64,000 bases of DNA, taken from the NCBI GenBank assembly GCA_938011325.1, contig CALLUD010000002.1, positions 62,001-126,000 of the forward strand, in the 5' to 3' direction. The notes under the pieces are model-generated. The model did no database searches and was not told where the DNA came from. It saw only the letters and a list, made by a program, of their open reading frames with translations. The translations under genes were made by a program, and so were the position numbers. Source of the DNA: an uncultured Spartobacteria bacterium (GTDB lineage Bacteria > Verrucomicrobiota > Verrucomicrobiia > Chthoniobacterales > JAATET01). This document shows positions 1 to 8,266 of this stretch, piece by piece; within the stretch, counting starts at the first letter, position 1; the number at the start of each line of letters is the position of its first letter.

Positions 1-200
1 TCGACGGCAAGGTGGACAAGTTTTGCAGCACCGTCTGCCTGATGGAGCAGGGCTTCATCAAGAACCCCGACGTCACCATCAAGGATTACCTGAACAGCAA
101 GATCGCCGAGCTGGGGGAAAACATTCGCATCCGTCGCTTTGTCCGCTACATGGTGGGTGAGGATCTGGAAGGTGAGTCGAACGAGGAGGGGGCGGAGTAA
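1..200 (+). CDS. tsf: Elongation factor Ts, C-terminal end (partial)
   Basis: Guanine-nucleotide exchange factor for EF-Tu. Only the last 65 or so residues are inside the window; the reading frame enters at base 3 and ends with TAA at 198-200. The residues LMEQGFIKNPD, then TIKDYL, then LGENIRIRRFVRY match the conserved EF-Ts C-terminus (usual form LMEQPFVKD..TV..YL....GENI.IRRF.R). The protein ends in an acidic Glu-rich tail. rpoZ follows 74 bases later on the same strand. No upstream rpsB can be checked because the window starts here. The family call is secure despite truncation. Confidence 0.9.
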   Translation, partial: DGKVDKFCSTVCLMEQGFIKNPDVTIKDYLNSKIAELGENIRIRRFVRYMVGEDLEGESNEEGAE

Positions 201-274
201 TTCCTTGACCCTGCCCGAACGGGCGGCGTCGAATTGCAACCTTACCTCTCCGGGGAACGAGTGGAGAAGCAGCT

Positions 275-487
275 ATGAATTATCAACTCCTTGATCAGGC
301 GACCCAAGTCATCGAGAACAAGCAGGTCTTGATCAACCTCGTGTCGCGCCGTGTTCGCCAGCTCAGCAGCGGCGCCCGTCCTCACGTCGAGGTCGAGCCG
401 CGCATGACGTATGCGGACATCGCGCTGGCCGAGATCCTTGCCGGCAAGCTCATTGTCGGCGAGAAGAAGGAAGAGGCCGACGAATAG
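275..487 (+). CDS. rpoZ: DNA-directed RNA polymerase omega subunit
   Basis: Small RNA polymerase subunit that helps assembly of beta-prime. The 70-residue protein has the omega core: NRRVRQL-type segment (VSRRVRQLSSGARP, residues ~24-37) followed by YADIALAEILAGKL (~47-60), and an acidic end. The ATG at 275 is preceded by GGAGAAG at good Shine-Dalgarno distance. It sits between tsf and smpB on the same strand, with a 21-base gap to smpB. Confidence 0.9.
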   Translation: MNYQLLDQATQVIENKQVLINLVSRRVRQLSSGARPHVEVEPRMTYADIALAEILAGKLIVGEKKEEADE

Positions 488-508
488 CGGCCAGGCCGCC
501 GGGCGGGT

Positions 509-967
509 ATGTCCGCGGAGATTGCCACCAACCGCAAGGCGCTTCACGATTATCACATCGAGCGCCGGATCGAGGCGGGGATCGAGCTCCGGGGCACGGA
601 GGTAAAATCGATCCGGGCCGGGCATGTGAATCTCCGCGGCGCCTACGCACGGATCGAGGGTGGCGAGGCGATCCTTTACGACGTCGACATCCAGCCCTAC
701 GAACGGGCGAGCCACGAGCAGCACGAGCCCAAGCGGAAGCGGCGGCTGCTTCTGCATCGCCGCGAAATCGATCAGCTTTTTGGGGATTCCAACGTCAGCG
801 GGCGCACGCTCATTCCTCTTCGCCTTTACTGGAAGCAGGGGCGTGTGAAGGTCGAGCTGGGCGTCGGAAAGGGCAAGCACGCCGCCGACAAGCGGTCCGA
901 CCTTCGCAAGAAGGAGGCCGTGCGGGAGGCCGCGCGGGTTGCCGCGGGATTCAACCGCCGGCGTTGA
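509..967 (+). CDS. smpB: SsrA-binding protein SmpB
   Basis: Partner of tmRNA in ribosome rescue; binds the tRNA-like domain of ssrA RNA and delivers it to stalled ribosomes. 152 residues, the usual length. Conserved features: N-terminal NRKALHDYHIE, the GIELRGTEVKSIR segment (~residues 26-38), HEPKRKRRLLLHRREI (~72-87), LRLYWKQGRVKVELGVGKGK (~105-124) and the basic tail KKEAVREAARV. The tail normally becomes helical in the ribosome's decoding region. The ssrA gene itself is not in the window. Confidence 0.95.
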   Translation: MSAEIATNRKALHDYHIERRIEAGIELRGTEVKSIRAGHVNLRGAYARIEGGEAILYDVDIQPYERASHEQHEPKRKRRLLLHRREIDQLFGDSNVSGRTLIPLRLYWKQGRVKVELGVGKGKHAADKRSDLRKKEAVREAARVAAGFNRRR

Positions 968-1022
968 GATTTTTCGCGAGATTGACTCGCGTTCGCGGCG
1001 GAGCTGGGTTTCCTATGTGGGC

Positions 1023-1775
1023 ATGTCCGTTGTCCGCATTCTCCAGATTTCCCGGGCGTGCCAAGTCGTTGCGCCCGCGCTATTTGCTCTGCTGATTTCG
1101 GGATGTGATCAATTTTCCCTGCCGACCCCTCCGGCCAAGGTGGAGGAGGAGGCGAGGGCGGCTCGAAACGCGGGTGAGTATCCGAAGGCCGTGTGGCTCT
1201 ACGAGTCGCTGCTCGACGGAACGCCGGCGACCGCGAAGTTCCATTATGAGCTGGCGCTGATTTACGACGACAAGCTGCACGACCCGGTTTCGGCGTTGCA
1301 CCACTACCGGCGCTACCTGCGCATGTCGGAGGACGAGGCGAGCAAGAAGGAGGTGCGCGATTTCGTGGCGCGCATCGAGCTCGAGCTGGCTGCGAAGGCC
1401 GCGGAAAGCGGGATCATGACCAAGCGCGAGGCGGCCCGTTTGAAAAACCGCAACCTCGAGCTGGAGGAGGAGAACAGCCGCTTGAAGGCGGAACTCGCGG
1501 CCGAGAAGAAGAAGCCGAAGGCGCCCCAGGTGGCCGCGACTCCCGAGCGGGACAAAAAGGGCTTTTCAACGAATCCGAAGACCGCGGCGGCGGAGAAAGC
1601 CGTGGGGAGCGAGACGCGCACCTACACCGTGCAAAAGGGCGACACGCTCGCGAGCATTTCCCGGAAATTTTACAACACCTCGCAGCGCTGGAAGGACATT
1701 GCCGATGCCAATTACAACCAGCTCCAGGGCAGTGTGGATTTGCGGGTTGGACAGGTATTGATCATCCCAAAATGA
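1023..1775 (+). CDS. LysM-domain lipoprotein with TPR-like and coiled-coil segments
   Basis: Predicted cell-envelope lipoprotein that would bind peptidoglycan. Starting at the ATG at 1023 (an upstream in-frame GTG-type extension overlaps smpB and would spoil the signal), the protein begins with a short basic stretch, a hydrophobic segment and the lipobox LISGC, lipidated Cys at residue 28. Residues ~35-110 look like a TPR-type helical region (AGEYPKAVWLYESLL, ALHHYRRYL). Residues ~125-175 are a charged coiled coil. Residues ~200-250 form a LysM domain (TYTVQKGDTLASISRKFY ... GQVLIIP). The exact role is unknown; it lies between smpB and nuoB. Confidence 0.8.
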   Translation: MSVVRILQISRACQVVAPALFALLISGCDQFSLPTPPAKVEEEARAARNAGEYPKAVWLYESLLDGTPATAKFHYELALIYDDKLHDPVSALHHYRRYLRMSEDEASKKEVRDFVARIELELAAKAAESGIMTKREAARLKNRNLELEEENSRLKAELAAEKKKPKAPQVAATPERDKKGFSTNPKTAAAEKAVGSETRTYTVQKGDTLASISRKFYNTSQRWKDIADANYNQLQGSVDLRVGQVLIIPK

Positions 1776-1818
1776 AATCTCACTTGCTTCAAATGGCAGG
1801 GGAAATAGTTTCGCCGTG

Positions 1819-2340
1819 ATGAGCGTCGAGACACCGGTTGCGTATGATTCAAAGGTCGAGGGGAATGTGGTTTTCACCCGCCTCGACGCAGCCATCAATT
1901 GGATGCGCGGAAATTCCCTGTGGCCAATGCCGATGGGCCTTGCCTGTTGCGCGATTGAGCTCATGGCGGCGTCCTCCTCGCGGTATGACATCGCGCGTTT
2001 CGGCGCGGAGGTGATGCGTTTTTCGCCGCGTCAGTCGGACGTGATGATCGTCGCCGGCACCGTCACCTACAAGATGGCGCTGGCCGTGAAGCGAATCTGG
2101 GATCAAATGCCCGAGCCGAAGTGGTGCATCGCGATGGGCGCGTGCGCATCGAGCGGCGGGATGTATCGCAGCTACGCGGTGCTGCAGGGCATCGATCACC
2201 TGCTGCCCGTGGATGTTTACATTTCGGGATGTCCGCCGCGGCCTGAGGCCCTCCTCGATGGACTGATGAAATTGCAGAAGAAGATCATGAACGAGCGTGC
2301 GATCGAGGATCAGAAGCGCGAACTCGTGGAGAATTTGTGA
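1819..2340 (+). CDS. nuoB: NADH-quinone oxidoreductase subunit B
   Basis: Complex I subunit that carries iron-sulfur cluster N2 and passes electrons to quinone. About 173 residues. The four cluster cysteines are visible: the CC pair in GLACCAIELM, the Cys in MGACASSGG and the Cys in YISGCPPRPEAL. The conserved SPRQSDVMIVAGTVTYKM segment is also present. A GTG at 1816 directly precedes the chosen ATG at 1819; either could be used. The TGA overlaps the ATG of nuoC by one base, so the pair is translationally coupled. No nuoA or nuoD lies beside it. Confidence 0.95.
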   Translation: MSVETPVAYDSKVEGNVVFTRLDAAINWMRGNSLWPMPMGLACCAIELMAASSSRYDIARFGAEVMRFSPRQSDVMIVAGTVTYKMALAVKRIWDQMPEPKWCIAMGACASSGGMYRSYAVLQGIDHLLPVDVYISGCPPRPEALLDGLMKLQKKIMNERAIEDQKRELVENL

Positions 2341-2942
2341 TGGACGACTTGATCGCGAAACTGGAGGCGCAGTTTGCCTCCGCGGTGTTGGAGAAAAAGA
2401 CGTTTCGCGGGGAGACGTCGCTGAGCGTGAAGCCGGAGGCATTTCGGGAAATTGCAAAGTATTGCCGCGACGTGCTCGGCTTCGATTATCTCGTGGACGT
2501 TGCGAGCATCGATCATTTCGAGACGGAGCCGCGCTGGGAAATGGTCTACGAGCTGTATTCCATGAGCGCCGGCGTGCATCTGCGGCTGAAATATCGCCTC
2601 GCGGAGGACGAGCCCGAGGCGCCGACCGTTTCCGACCTGTGGCCGACGGCCAACTGGCACGAGCGCGAGGTATTCGACATGATGGGAATCCGCTTCAAGG
2701 ATCATCCCGACCTGCGCCGGATTCTCATGTGGGAGGGCTATCCCTATTTCCCGTTGCGCAAGGACTTTCCCCTCGAAGGCAAACCGAGCGAAGTGCCCGA
2801 AGTCGCCTTCACAAACGTCGCCCCATTGGCTGGCGGGCCGTTTGTCACGGCTCCCACGGATGGCACCACGCAAGTGCGCGAGCCGCGGGCCCGGCACCTG
2901 CCACCTGCTCCTCCCAAGGATAAATTCATCGCTGAGCCTTGA
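2340..2942 (+). CDS. nuoC: NADH-quinone oxidoreductase subunit C
   Basis: Peripheral-arm subunit of complex I (30 kDa family). About 200 residues. The family signature is clear in WHEREVFDMMGIRFKDHPDLRRILMWEGYPYFPLRKDFP (only parts quoted: EREVFDMMG and HPDLRRIL). The protein continues with ~50 less conserved, proline-rich residues after the conserved part. ATG at 2340 shares its A with the nuoB stop. The 3' end overlaps the TTG start of rnd. Neighbouring complex I genes are absent, so the other subunits must be encoded elsewhere. Confidence 0.93.
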   Translation: MDDLIAKLEAQFASAVLEKKTFRGETSLSVKPEAFREIAKYCRDVLGFDYLVDVASIDHFETEPRWEMVYELYSMSAGVHLRLKYRLAEDEPEAPTVSDLWPTANWHEREVFDMMGIRFKDHPDLRRILMWEGYPYFPLRKDFPLEGKPSEVPEVAFTNVAPLAGGPFVTAPTDGTTQVREPRARHLPPAPPKDKFIAEP

Positions 2943-3997
2943 TTGCGGACGCTTCGGGTCTCGAGGAACTGCTCGACCGGATCGGGGATTTGCCGGTCAT
3001 CGCACTCGATACCGAGGCGGACAGTCTTCATTGCTATTTCGAAAAGCTCTGCCTGATCCAGCTGAGCACGCCGCATGAGAACGTGCTCATCGATCCGCTG
3101 GCGGATGTGCCCTTGCAGCCGCTGCTGGATGCGGTGACGGACAAGCGTCTCGTGTTTCACGGTGCGGACTACGATCTTCGATTGCTGCGGCGGATCGGCC
3201 ACTTTGAGCCGCGCGACATTTTCGACACGATGATCGCGTCGCGCCTGTGCGGATCGGACCAGCTCGGGCTCGCGGCGCTGGTCGAGCGGCATTTCGGAAC
3301 GAAGCTTTCGAAGTCCTCGCAGAAGGCGAACTGGGCGCGGCGCCCGCTCCCGCAGGAGATGATCGATTACGCGATCAACGATACGCGGTATTTGCTGCCC
3401 TTGTGCGAATTGATCGAGGCGGAGCTGCATCGTCTCCAGCGCTGGGAGTGGTTCATCGAATCCCGGGACCGCATGGTTGCCGCCTCGCGCGAAGTGCGGG
3501 AGCGTGACAACGAGACGGTGTGGAGAATCGCCGGTTCATCCCGATTGAGCCCGCGTGCTCAGTCGGTGTTGCGTGTGCTGTGGTTCTGGCGCGACACGGA
3601 GGCGCGCTCGTGGAATCGTCCACCGTTCCACGTGATGAGCAACAACGATCTCCTGCGGATCGCGGAAGCCGCCGCCGCCGAGCGGCCGTTCTCGACGCCG
3701 CGCATGGCAAATCGCCGCCGTCGCAGTTTCGAAGTTGCGCTCGCGCTCGCGCTGCAGATCCCCGAGGAGGAGTGGCCGAAGATGGAGCGCAAGCGGGGCA
3801 AGCGGCGGACGCAGGAGCAATTGCGCCGGTTCGAGGAACTCAAGGCCGTGCGGGATCGGATCGCGAAGGAGATCAATATCGACCCGGCCATCCTCGCTCC
3901 GCGCGGTGCGCTCGAAGCAGTGAGCATCGATCCCATGACCCCGGCGCTGATGAACTGGCAGCGACGGCTTCTCAATCTCGAGCCACTGCCGGCATGA
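2939..3997 (+). CDS. rnd: Ribonuclease D family 3'-5' exoribonuclease
   Basis: 3'-5' exonuclease of the DEDD family, typically trimming tRNA and other stable RNA 3' ends. 352 residues. Exo I is ALDTEADS (D and E), Exo II is FHGADYDL (D), Exo III is YAINDTRYL (Y and D), all in the first ~155 residues. An HRDC-like helical region follows (residues ~195-280), then a basic tail. The start is TTG at 2939, overlapping the nuoC stop as TTGA; no ATG fits before the first conserved strand. The end overlaps nadC by four bases (ATGA). Confidence 0.88.
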   Translation: MIADASGLEELLDRIGDLPVIALDTEADSLHCYFEKLCLIQLSTPHENVLIDPLADVPLQPLLDAVTDKRLVFHGADYDLRLLRRIGHFEPRDIFDTMIASRLCGSDQLGLAALVERHFGTKLSKSSQKANWARRPLPQEMIDYAINDTRYLLPLCELIEAELHRLQRWEWFIESRDRMVAASREVRERDNETVWRIAGSSRLSPRAQSVLRVLWFWRDTEARSWNRPPFHVMSNNDLLRIAEAAAAERPFSTPRMANRRRRSFEVALALALQIPEEEWPKMERKRGKRRTQEQLRRFEELKAVRDRIAKEINIDPAILAPRGALEAVSIDPMTPALMNWQRRLLNLEPLPA

Positions 3998-4821
3998 GCG
4001 ACCTCATCGATCTCGCGCTGCGCGAAGACATCGGCGGGGGGGATGTAACGGTCCGGTTTTTCACCGATCCATCGCGAACAGCCCGGGCCTCGATCGTTGC
4101 GCGGGTGGATTGCGTAGCGGCCGGGCTGGAGGTTGCGGAGGAGGTTTTTCGCAGGGTGGATGAGCGGCTCGATGTTGGGCCGCTTTGTGCGAATGGCGAC
4201 GTGGTTTCGGCAGGGAGCGCGGTGCTGGAGGTTGAGGGCTCGCTTGGATCAATTCTCACGGCCGAGCGGACGGCGCTGAACTTTCTGCAACGTTTGTTTG
4301 CGGTTGCGACGGTGACGCGCCGATACGTCGATGCCATTGCAGGAACGGGCTGCCGGTTGCTGGACACGCGGAAGACGACGCCGGGTTTCCGGGAGCTGGA
4401 AAAGGCGGCGGTGCGCGCCGGCGGCGGGACGAACCACCGCATGGGCCTGCACGACATGGTGATGGTGAAGGACAATCATCTCGCCGGAGGGATGGATCCC
4501 GCGACGCTCGCGGAGGGTGTGCAAAGGGCGAAGCGCGAGGGATTCCGCGTCGAGGTCGAGGCCGACACCCTCGAACAGGCGCGCGCATTTTTTTCCATTC
4601 CGGGAATCGACGTGGTCCTGCTGGACAACATGGCAATCGACGAGATGCGCGAGGCGGTGGCGGCGCGACCGGCTGGCGTGCAACTCGAGGCGAGCGGTGG
4701 CATCACGCTTGAGAACATCCGGGAGGTCGCGGAGACAGGGGTGGACTTCGTGTCGATCGGTGCGCTGACCCATTCCGCGCCGTCGATCGATCTCTCGCTC
4801 GAGATCACCGAACATGCCTGA
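3994..4821 (+). CDS. nadC: Nicotinate-nucleotide pyrophosphorylase (carboxylating)
   Basis: Quinolinate phosphoribosyltransferase: converts quinolinate and PRPP to nicotinate mononucleotide in de novo NAD synthesis. 275 residues. Conserved elements: LREDIGGGDVT near the N-terminus, ERTALNFLQRL (~residues 90-100), LLDTRKTTPG (~122-131), the HDMVMVKDNH motif with the catalytic-site Lys and His, and the C-terminal EASGGITLENIREVAETGVDFVSIG barrel strands. The frame stays open far upstream inside rnd, but the ATG at 3994 fits the family start exactly and overlaps the rnd stop. birA starts inside its last eight bases. Confidence 0.95.
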   Translation: MSDLIDLALREDIGGGDVTVRFFTDPSRTARASIVARVDCVAAGLEVAEEVFRRVDERLDVGPLCANGDVVSAGSAVLEVEGSLGSILTAERTALNFLQRLFAVATVTRRYVDAIAGTGCRLLDTRKTTPGFRELEKAAVRAGGGTNHRMGLHDMVMVKDNHLAGGMDPATLAEGVQRAKREGFRVEVEADTLEQARAFFSIPGIDVVLLDNMAIDEMREAVAARPAGVQLEASGGITLENIREVAETGVDFVSIGALTHSAPSIDLSLEITEHA

Positions 4822-5449
4822 TCTCGACAAGGATCGCATCGTGGAGGGATGGAGCCCGGTTCGGGTCGGGCGGCGATTGATCGTGCTGCGCGAAACGGAA
4901 TCCACGAACGATGTCGTTCAGCGCGCGGCGCTGGCCGGCGAGCCGGAAGGCTTTGTGGCTTTTGCAGAGACCCAGACGCGGGGACGGGGACAATACGCCC
5001 GGCGGTGGGAGTCGGCAGCGGGACTGGGCCTTTGGTTTTCCTGCCTTCTTCGTCCGCGGTGGCCATTGGGACGGCTGCCGGAAATGACGCCGCTGGTGGC
5101 CGTGGCGGTTGCGAATGCGATGAAGGTGCACGCGCGGTCGGGGATTCGCATCAAGCCGCCCAACGACATCCATTGCGCCGGAAGGAAGCTTGCCGGAATC
5201 CTCAGCGAAGCGCGGACGGGAAACGACGTCTTCGTGGTCGTCGGCATCGGGATCAACATCAATCATGCTGAGCAGGATTTTCCCGCGGAGTTGCGAGGGA
5301 CGGCGACATCGCTCGCGATGGAAACGGGCGCGATCCAGGACCGGGACCGGGTTGCGGCCAGTGTGTTGCAGGCGATTGACAGCTATTACGATCCGGACGT
5401 TCCGCCGGGACTGGACGTGCAAAAGGAGTATGCCGATCTTTCGCGTTGA
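4814..5449 (+). CDS. birA: Biotin--[acetyl-CoA-carboxylase] ligase, short form
   Basis: Activates biotin to biotinyl-AMP and transfers it to biotin carboxyl carrier protein. 211 residues, so it has the ligase core without the N-terminal DNA-binding domain of E. coli BirA. Core motifs: TESTNDVVQ (biotin pocket), ETQTRGRGQYARRW (the GRGRxGR-type adenylate loop) and GRKLAGILSE with the catalytic Lys. One oddity is KPPNDI where most homologues have KWPND. The nadC-birA pair overlaps by eight bases. Without the DNA-binding domain it should not repress biotin genes. Confidence 0.9.
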   Translation: MPDLDKDRIVEGWSPVRVGRRLIVLRETESTNDVVQRAALAGEPEGFVAFAETQTRGRGQYARRWESAAGLGLWFSCLLRPRWPLGRLPEMTPLVAVAVANAMKVHARSGIRIKPPNDIHCAGRKLAGILSEARTGNDVFVVVGIGININHAEQDFPAELRGTATSLAMETGAIQDRDRVAASVLQAIDSYYDPDVPPGLDVQKEYADLSR

Positions 5450-5472
5450 AGGATCTGTGGTAGTTTCCCGCG

Positions 5473-6762
5473 ATGAAAATGCGTTTGTTCCTCTCAACCG
5501 CGCTTGCGCTGGCGATGGGCGCCACGCTTTCGACGGCGCAGACGGAGCCGGCTGTGAAAAAGGCGGAGCCGGTCGAGGAGGATTCGCCCTACGAGAACAT
5601 GCATGTGCTCGCGCGGGCGATGCAGCTCATTCGGCAGGACTATGTCGATGAGAGCAAGGTGAGCTATCGCGACCTTACCTATGGCGCGCTGCGGGGGATG
5701 CTCGCGGAGCTTGATCCCCACAGCGCGTTCATGGACCCCGAGGATTTCAAGGGGATGCAGGAGGACACGAGGAGCGAATTCGGCGGCCTCGGCGTGACGG
5801 TCACGACGAAGGACGGTCTCCTCACAATCATATCGGTGGCCGAAGGCACGCCGGGATTCGAGGCCGGCATTCTGCCCGGTGACCAGATTCGCAAGATCAA
5901 CGGCACGTCAACGGATCGCATGGCGATGAGTGAGGCGGTGGAAATGTTGCGTGGAGAGCCGGGTGAAAAAGTGACGATCACCGTCTCGCGTCCGCGGACA
6001 AAGGAGGTGCTCGATTTCACCATTGCGCGCGGTGTCATCAAGGTGCCAAGCGTGGTCGACGCAACGATCCTGCCGGAGAACCGGACGGGAGGCCGGAAGG
6101 TCGGTTACTTGCGGCTTACGCAATTCAACGAGCCTACGGCGTCGGAGTTGAGGGATGCGCTCGACAAGCTCGATGAGCAGGGAATGGAGGCGCTGATTCT
6201 CGATCTTCGCTTCAACCCCGGTGGTCTTCTCAGCAGCGCCGTCGACGTGTGCTCGCAATTTCTGCCGCCGAATACGCGCGTCGTTTACACGGAAGGCCGT
6301 TCGCCGACCCGCGAGTATTTCACGAAGTCCGTGCCCGGAGGTCCGCGAAAATACCCCATGGCAATTCTGATCAACAGCTCTAGCGCCAGCGGCTCGGAGA
6401 TCGTTGCCGGCGCGCTGAAGGATTTGAAGCGTGCGATCCTCGTGGGTGAGACAACCTTTGGGAAAGGCTCGGTGCAAAGCGTGGTCTCGCTGCCGGACGG
6501 ATCCGCGATGCGATTCACCACGGCGAAGTATTACACGCCCGGGCAGCAGCCCATTCACGAGCATGGTGTCGAGCCGGACATTCGTTGCGCAATGACTCTC
6601 GAGGAGGAGGCGCAGCTTTACACCGCACGTCGGCGCAAGGCGCTGCCCGGCTGGAGCGAGACCGAAATCAGCTTCGAGGACCGCCAGCTCGACCGCGCGA
6701 TCGATGCGCTTTCGGGGGTGCTGCTTTATGCGGATCGCGAAAAGCCGCCGGGCAAGGGATAA
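5473..6762 (+). CDS. ctpA: C-terminal processing protease, S41A family (CtpA-type)
   Basis: Periplasmic serine protease of the carboxyl-terminal processing family. 429 residues. A signal peptide ends near AQT (residue ~23). A PDZ domain covers ~105-185 (GLGVTV, DQIRKINGTS). The S41 core follows. Alignment of motifs places the catalytic Ser at residue 306 in SSSASGSEI, Lys at 331 and Gln at 335 in FGKGSVQS, the family Ser-Lys(-Gln) arrangement with the usual 25-residue spacing. Usual length for CtpA/CtpB. The stop overlaps the ATG of tsaD by one base. A second, different S41-type protease begins at the window end. Confidence 0.92.
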   Translation: MKMRLFLSTALALAMGATLSTAQTEPAVKKAEPVEEDSPYENMHVLARAMQLIRQDYVDESKVSYRDLTYGALRGMLAELDPHSAFMDPEDFKGMQEDTRSEFGGLGVTVTTKDGLLTIISVAEGTPGFEAGILPGDQIRKINGTSTDRMAMSEAVEMLRGEPGEKVTITVSRPRTKEVLDFTIARGVIKVPSVVDATILPENRTGGRKVGYLRLTQFNEPTASELRDALDKLDEQGMEALILDLRFNPGGLLSSAVDVCSQFLPPNTRVVYTEGRSPTREYFTKSVPGGPRKYPMAILINSSSASGSEIVAGALKDLKRAILVGETTFGKGSVQSVVSLPDGSAMRFTTAKYYTPGQQPIHEHGVEPDIRCAMTLEEEAQLYTARRRKALPGWSETEISFEDRQLDRAIDALSGVLLYADREKPPGKG

Positions 6763-7784
6763 TGGCGACGATACTGGCGATCGAGTCATCCTGCGACGAG
6801 ACGGCGGTGGCGATCCTCCGCGGATTCGACGAGTTGCTCGCAACAACGGTCCTGTCGCAGGCTGGCATGCATTCCCAATACGGCGGAGTGGTGCCGGAGG
6901 TGGCTTCCCGAAACCATCTCGCGGCGCTGCCCGGTCTTGTGCGGCACGCGCTTTCCGAGGCGCGAATTTCCCTCGACGAGGTGGACGTCTTTGCGGCCAC
7001 GGCGGGTCCGGGCCTCCCGACGGCATTGCTCGTGGGCATGGCGCATGCGAAGGCGCTGGCCATCGGTTGCGGCAGACCGTTCCTCGCGATCGACCACGTG
7101 CAGGGGCACATGTTCTCGCCGTTTTTCGGGAGCGGTGAAATTCCTCCGCACATCGGCCTGGTCGTCAGCGGCGGCCATACGCTTCTCGTGGATGTCGCTG
7201 CGTTTGACGAGGTGACGCTGCTTGGTTCGACGCTCGACGATGCAGCCGGAGAGGCCTTCGACAAAGTCGCGAAGCTGCTTGGGCTCGGCTACCCCGGCGG
7301 AATCGAGATCGAGCGGCTTGCGCGCGAGGGAGACGCCGCGCGATACGAATTTCCCCGGAGCATGCTGCACTCGGGTGACTATCGATTCAGCTTCAGCGGA
7401 CTCAAGACCTCGGTCCGCTACCTGCTCGAGCGCGAGGAGGTGAGCAGGGAAGACGTCTGCGCGTCCTTTCAGCAGGCCGTGATTGACGTGCTCACGACGA
7501 AGACGATTCGCGCCGCGAAGGAGCGGGGACGATCGCTGATCGCGTTGAGCGGAGGTGTCAGCTCGAATACGAGCCTGCAGCAGTGTATGCGCCGCGCCGC
7601 AGAGGCGGAGGGCATTGATCTCCGGGTGGCGGATCCCTCGTTGCGCACCGACAACGCCGCGATGATCGCCTATCTCGCAGCGCTCCGGCACGCGCATGGA
7701 GCCTCGGACGAGATGGCGGCGGATATCTTTCCATCGTTCGATATCGCGAGACTGCGCGCAGAGGAGTCCGTCGGGCACGTTTGA
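6762..7784 (+). CDS. tsaD: tRNA N6-adenosine threonylcarbamoyltransferase
   Basis: Transfers the threonylcarbamoyl group from threonylcarbamoyl-AMP to A37 of ANN-decoding tRNAs (t6A), together with TsaB and TsaE. 340 residues. Starts ILAIESSCDETAVAIL; the HSQYGGVVPEVASR segment and the metal-binding H112-x3-H116 (DHVQGHM) are intact, as are VSGGHT and GEAFDKVAKLLGLGYPGG. The TsaD-type ATP-binding end GGVSSN..L and TDNAAMIAY closes the protein. The ATG at 6762 shares a base with the ctpA stop; the frame remains open upstream but overlaps ctpA. Confidence 0.96.
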   Translation: MATILAIESSCDETAVAILRGFDELLATTVLSQAGMHSQYGGVVPEVASRNHLAALPGLVRHALSEARISLDEVDVFAATAGPGLPTALLVGMAHAKALAIGCGRPFLAIDHVQGHMFSPFFGSGEIPPHIGLVVSGGHTLLVDVAAFDEVTLLGSTLDDAAGEAFDKVAKLLGLGYPGGIEIERLAREGDAARYEFPRSMLHSGDYRFSFSGLKTSVRYLLEREEVSREDVCASFQQAVIDVLTTKTIRAAKERGRSLIALSGGVSSNTSLQQCMRRAAEAEGIDLRVADPSLRTDNAAMIAYLAALRHAHGASDEMAADIFPSFDIARLRAEESVGHV

Positions 7785-7810
7785 ACAAATCCGACTCCGC
7801 TGCGTCTAAT
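7781..7810 (+). promoter_or_regulatory. Candidate sigma70-type promoter for a leaderless thioredoxin-like mRNA
   Basis: TTGAAC at 7781-7786 and TCTAAT at 7805-7810 are separated by 18 bases. A transcription start six or seven bases past the -10 would fall on the ATG at 7817. No Shine-Dalgarno sequence is visible before that ATG. The TTGA also holds the tsaD stop. This is pattern matching only. Confidence 0.4.
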
Positions 7811-7816
7811 GGGTAA

Positions 7817-8266
7817 ATGAAAACACTCCCCTTACTCGCCGCTGTTGTCGCCTTCTGGTCAGGAATCGCCCTCGCCGCCGATGAAAAATCCGCCTGGATG
7901 ACCGATTACGAGGCCGCCGTCGCGGAGGCCAAGGCAACCGGAAAACCCGTGCTGGCCGACTTCACCGGTTCCGACTGGTGTGGCTGGTGCATCAAGCTCT
8001 CCAAGGAGACGTTCGATCAACCCAAGTTCCTCGAGTATGCGAAAGACCATCTCGTGCTCCTCGAACTCGACTACCCGAACGGGAAAGAGCAGAGCGAGGC
8101 CGTAAAGAAACAAAACGCCGAGTTGTCGGAGAAATTCAAGATTCAGGGATTCCCGACGCTGGTGCTGATTGATGGGGATGGCAAGGAGATCGCACGCCAT
8201 GTCGGGTATCTTGCCGGCGGCCCTGATGCGATGATCGAGTGGATCAAGAAATCCACCGAGGGCTGA
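7817..8266 (+). CDS. Secreted thioredoxin-fold protein (CGWC active site)
   Basis: Periplasmic thiol-disulfide protein of the thioredoxin_7/DUF255-like group. 149 residues with an N-terminal signal peptide ending near ALAADE. The redox motif is C55-G-W-C58 in SDWCGWCIKL, preceded by KPVLADFTG. The cis-Pro strand is GFPTLVLIDGDGKE. The partner is not visible; it could reduce envelope or cytochrome c-type disulfides. The gene is separate from tsaD by 32 bases and ends against nth: the palindrome TGATCA supplies both convergent stop codons. Confidence 0.85.
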   Translation: MKTLPLLAAVVAFWSGIALAADEKSAWMTDYEAAVAEAKATGKPVLADFTGSDWCGWCIKLSKETFDQPKFLEYAKDHLVLLELDYPNGKEQSEAVKKQNAELSEKFKIQGFPTLVLIDGDGKEIARHVGYLAGGPDAMIEWIKKSTEG

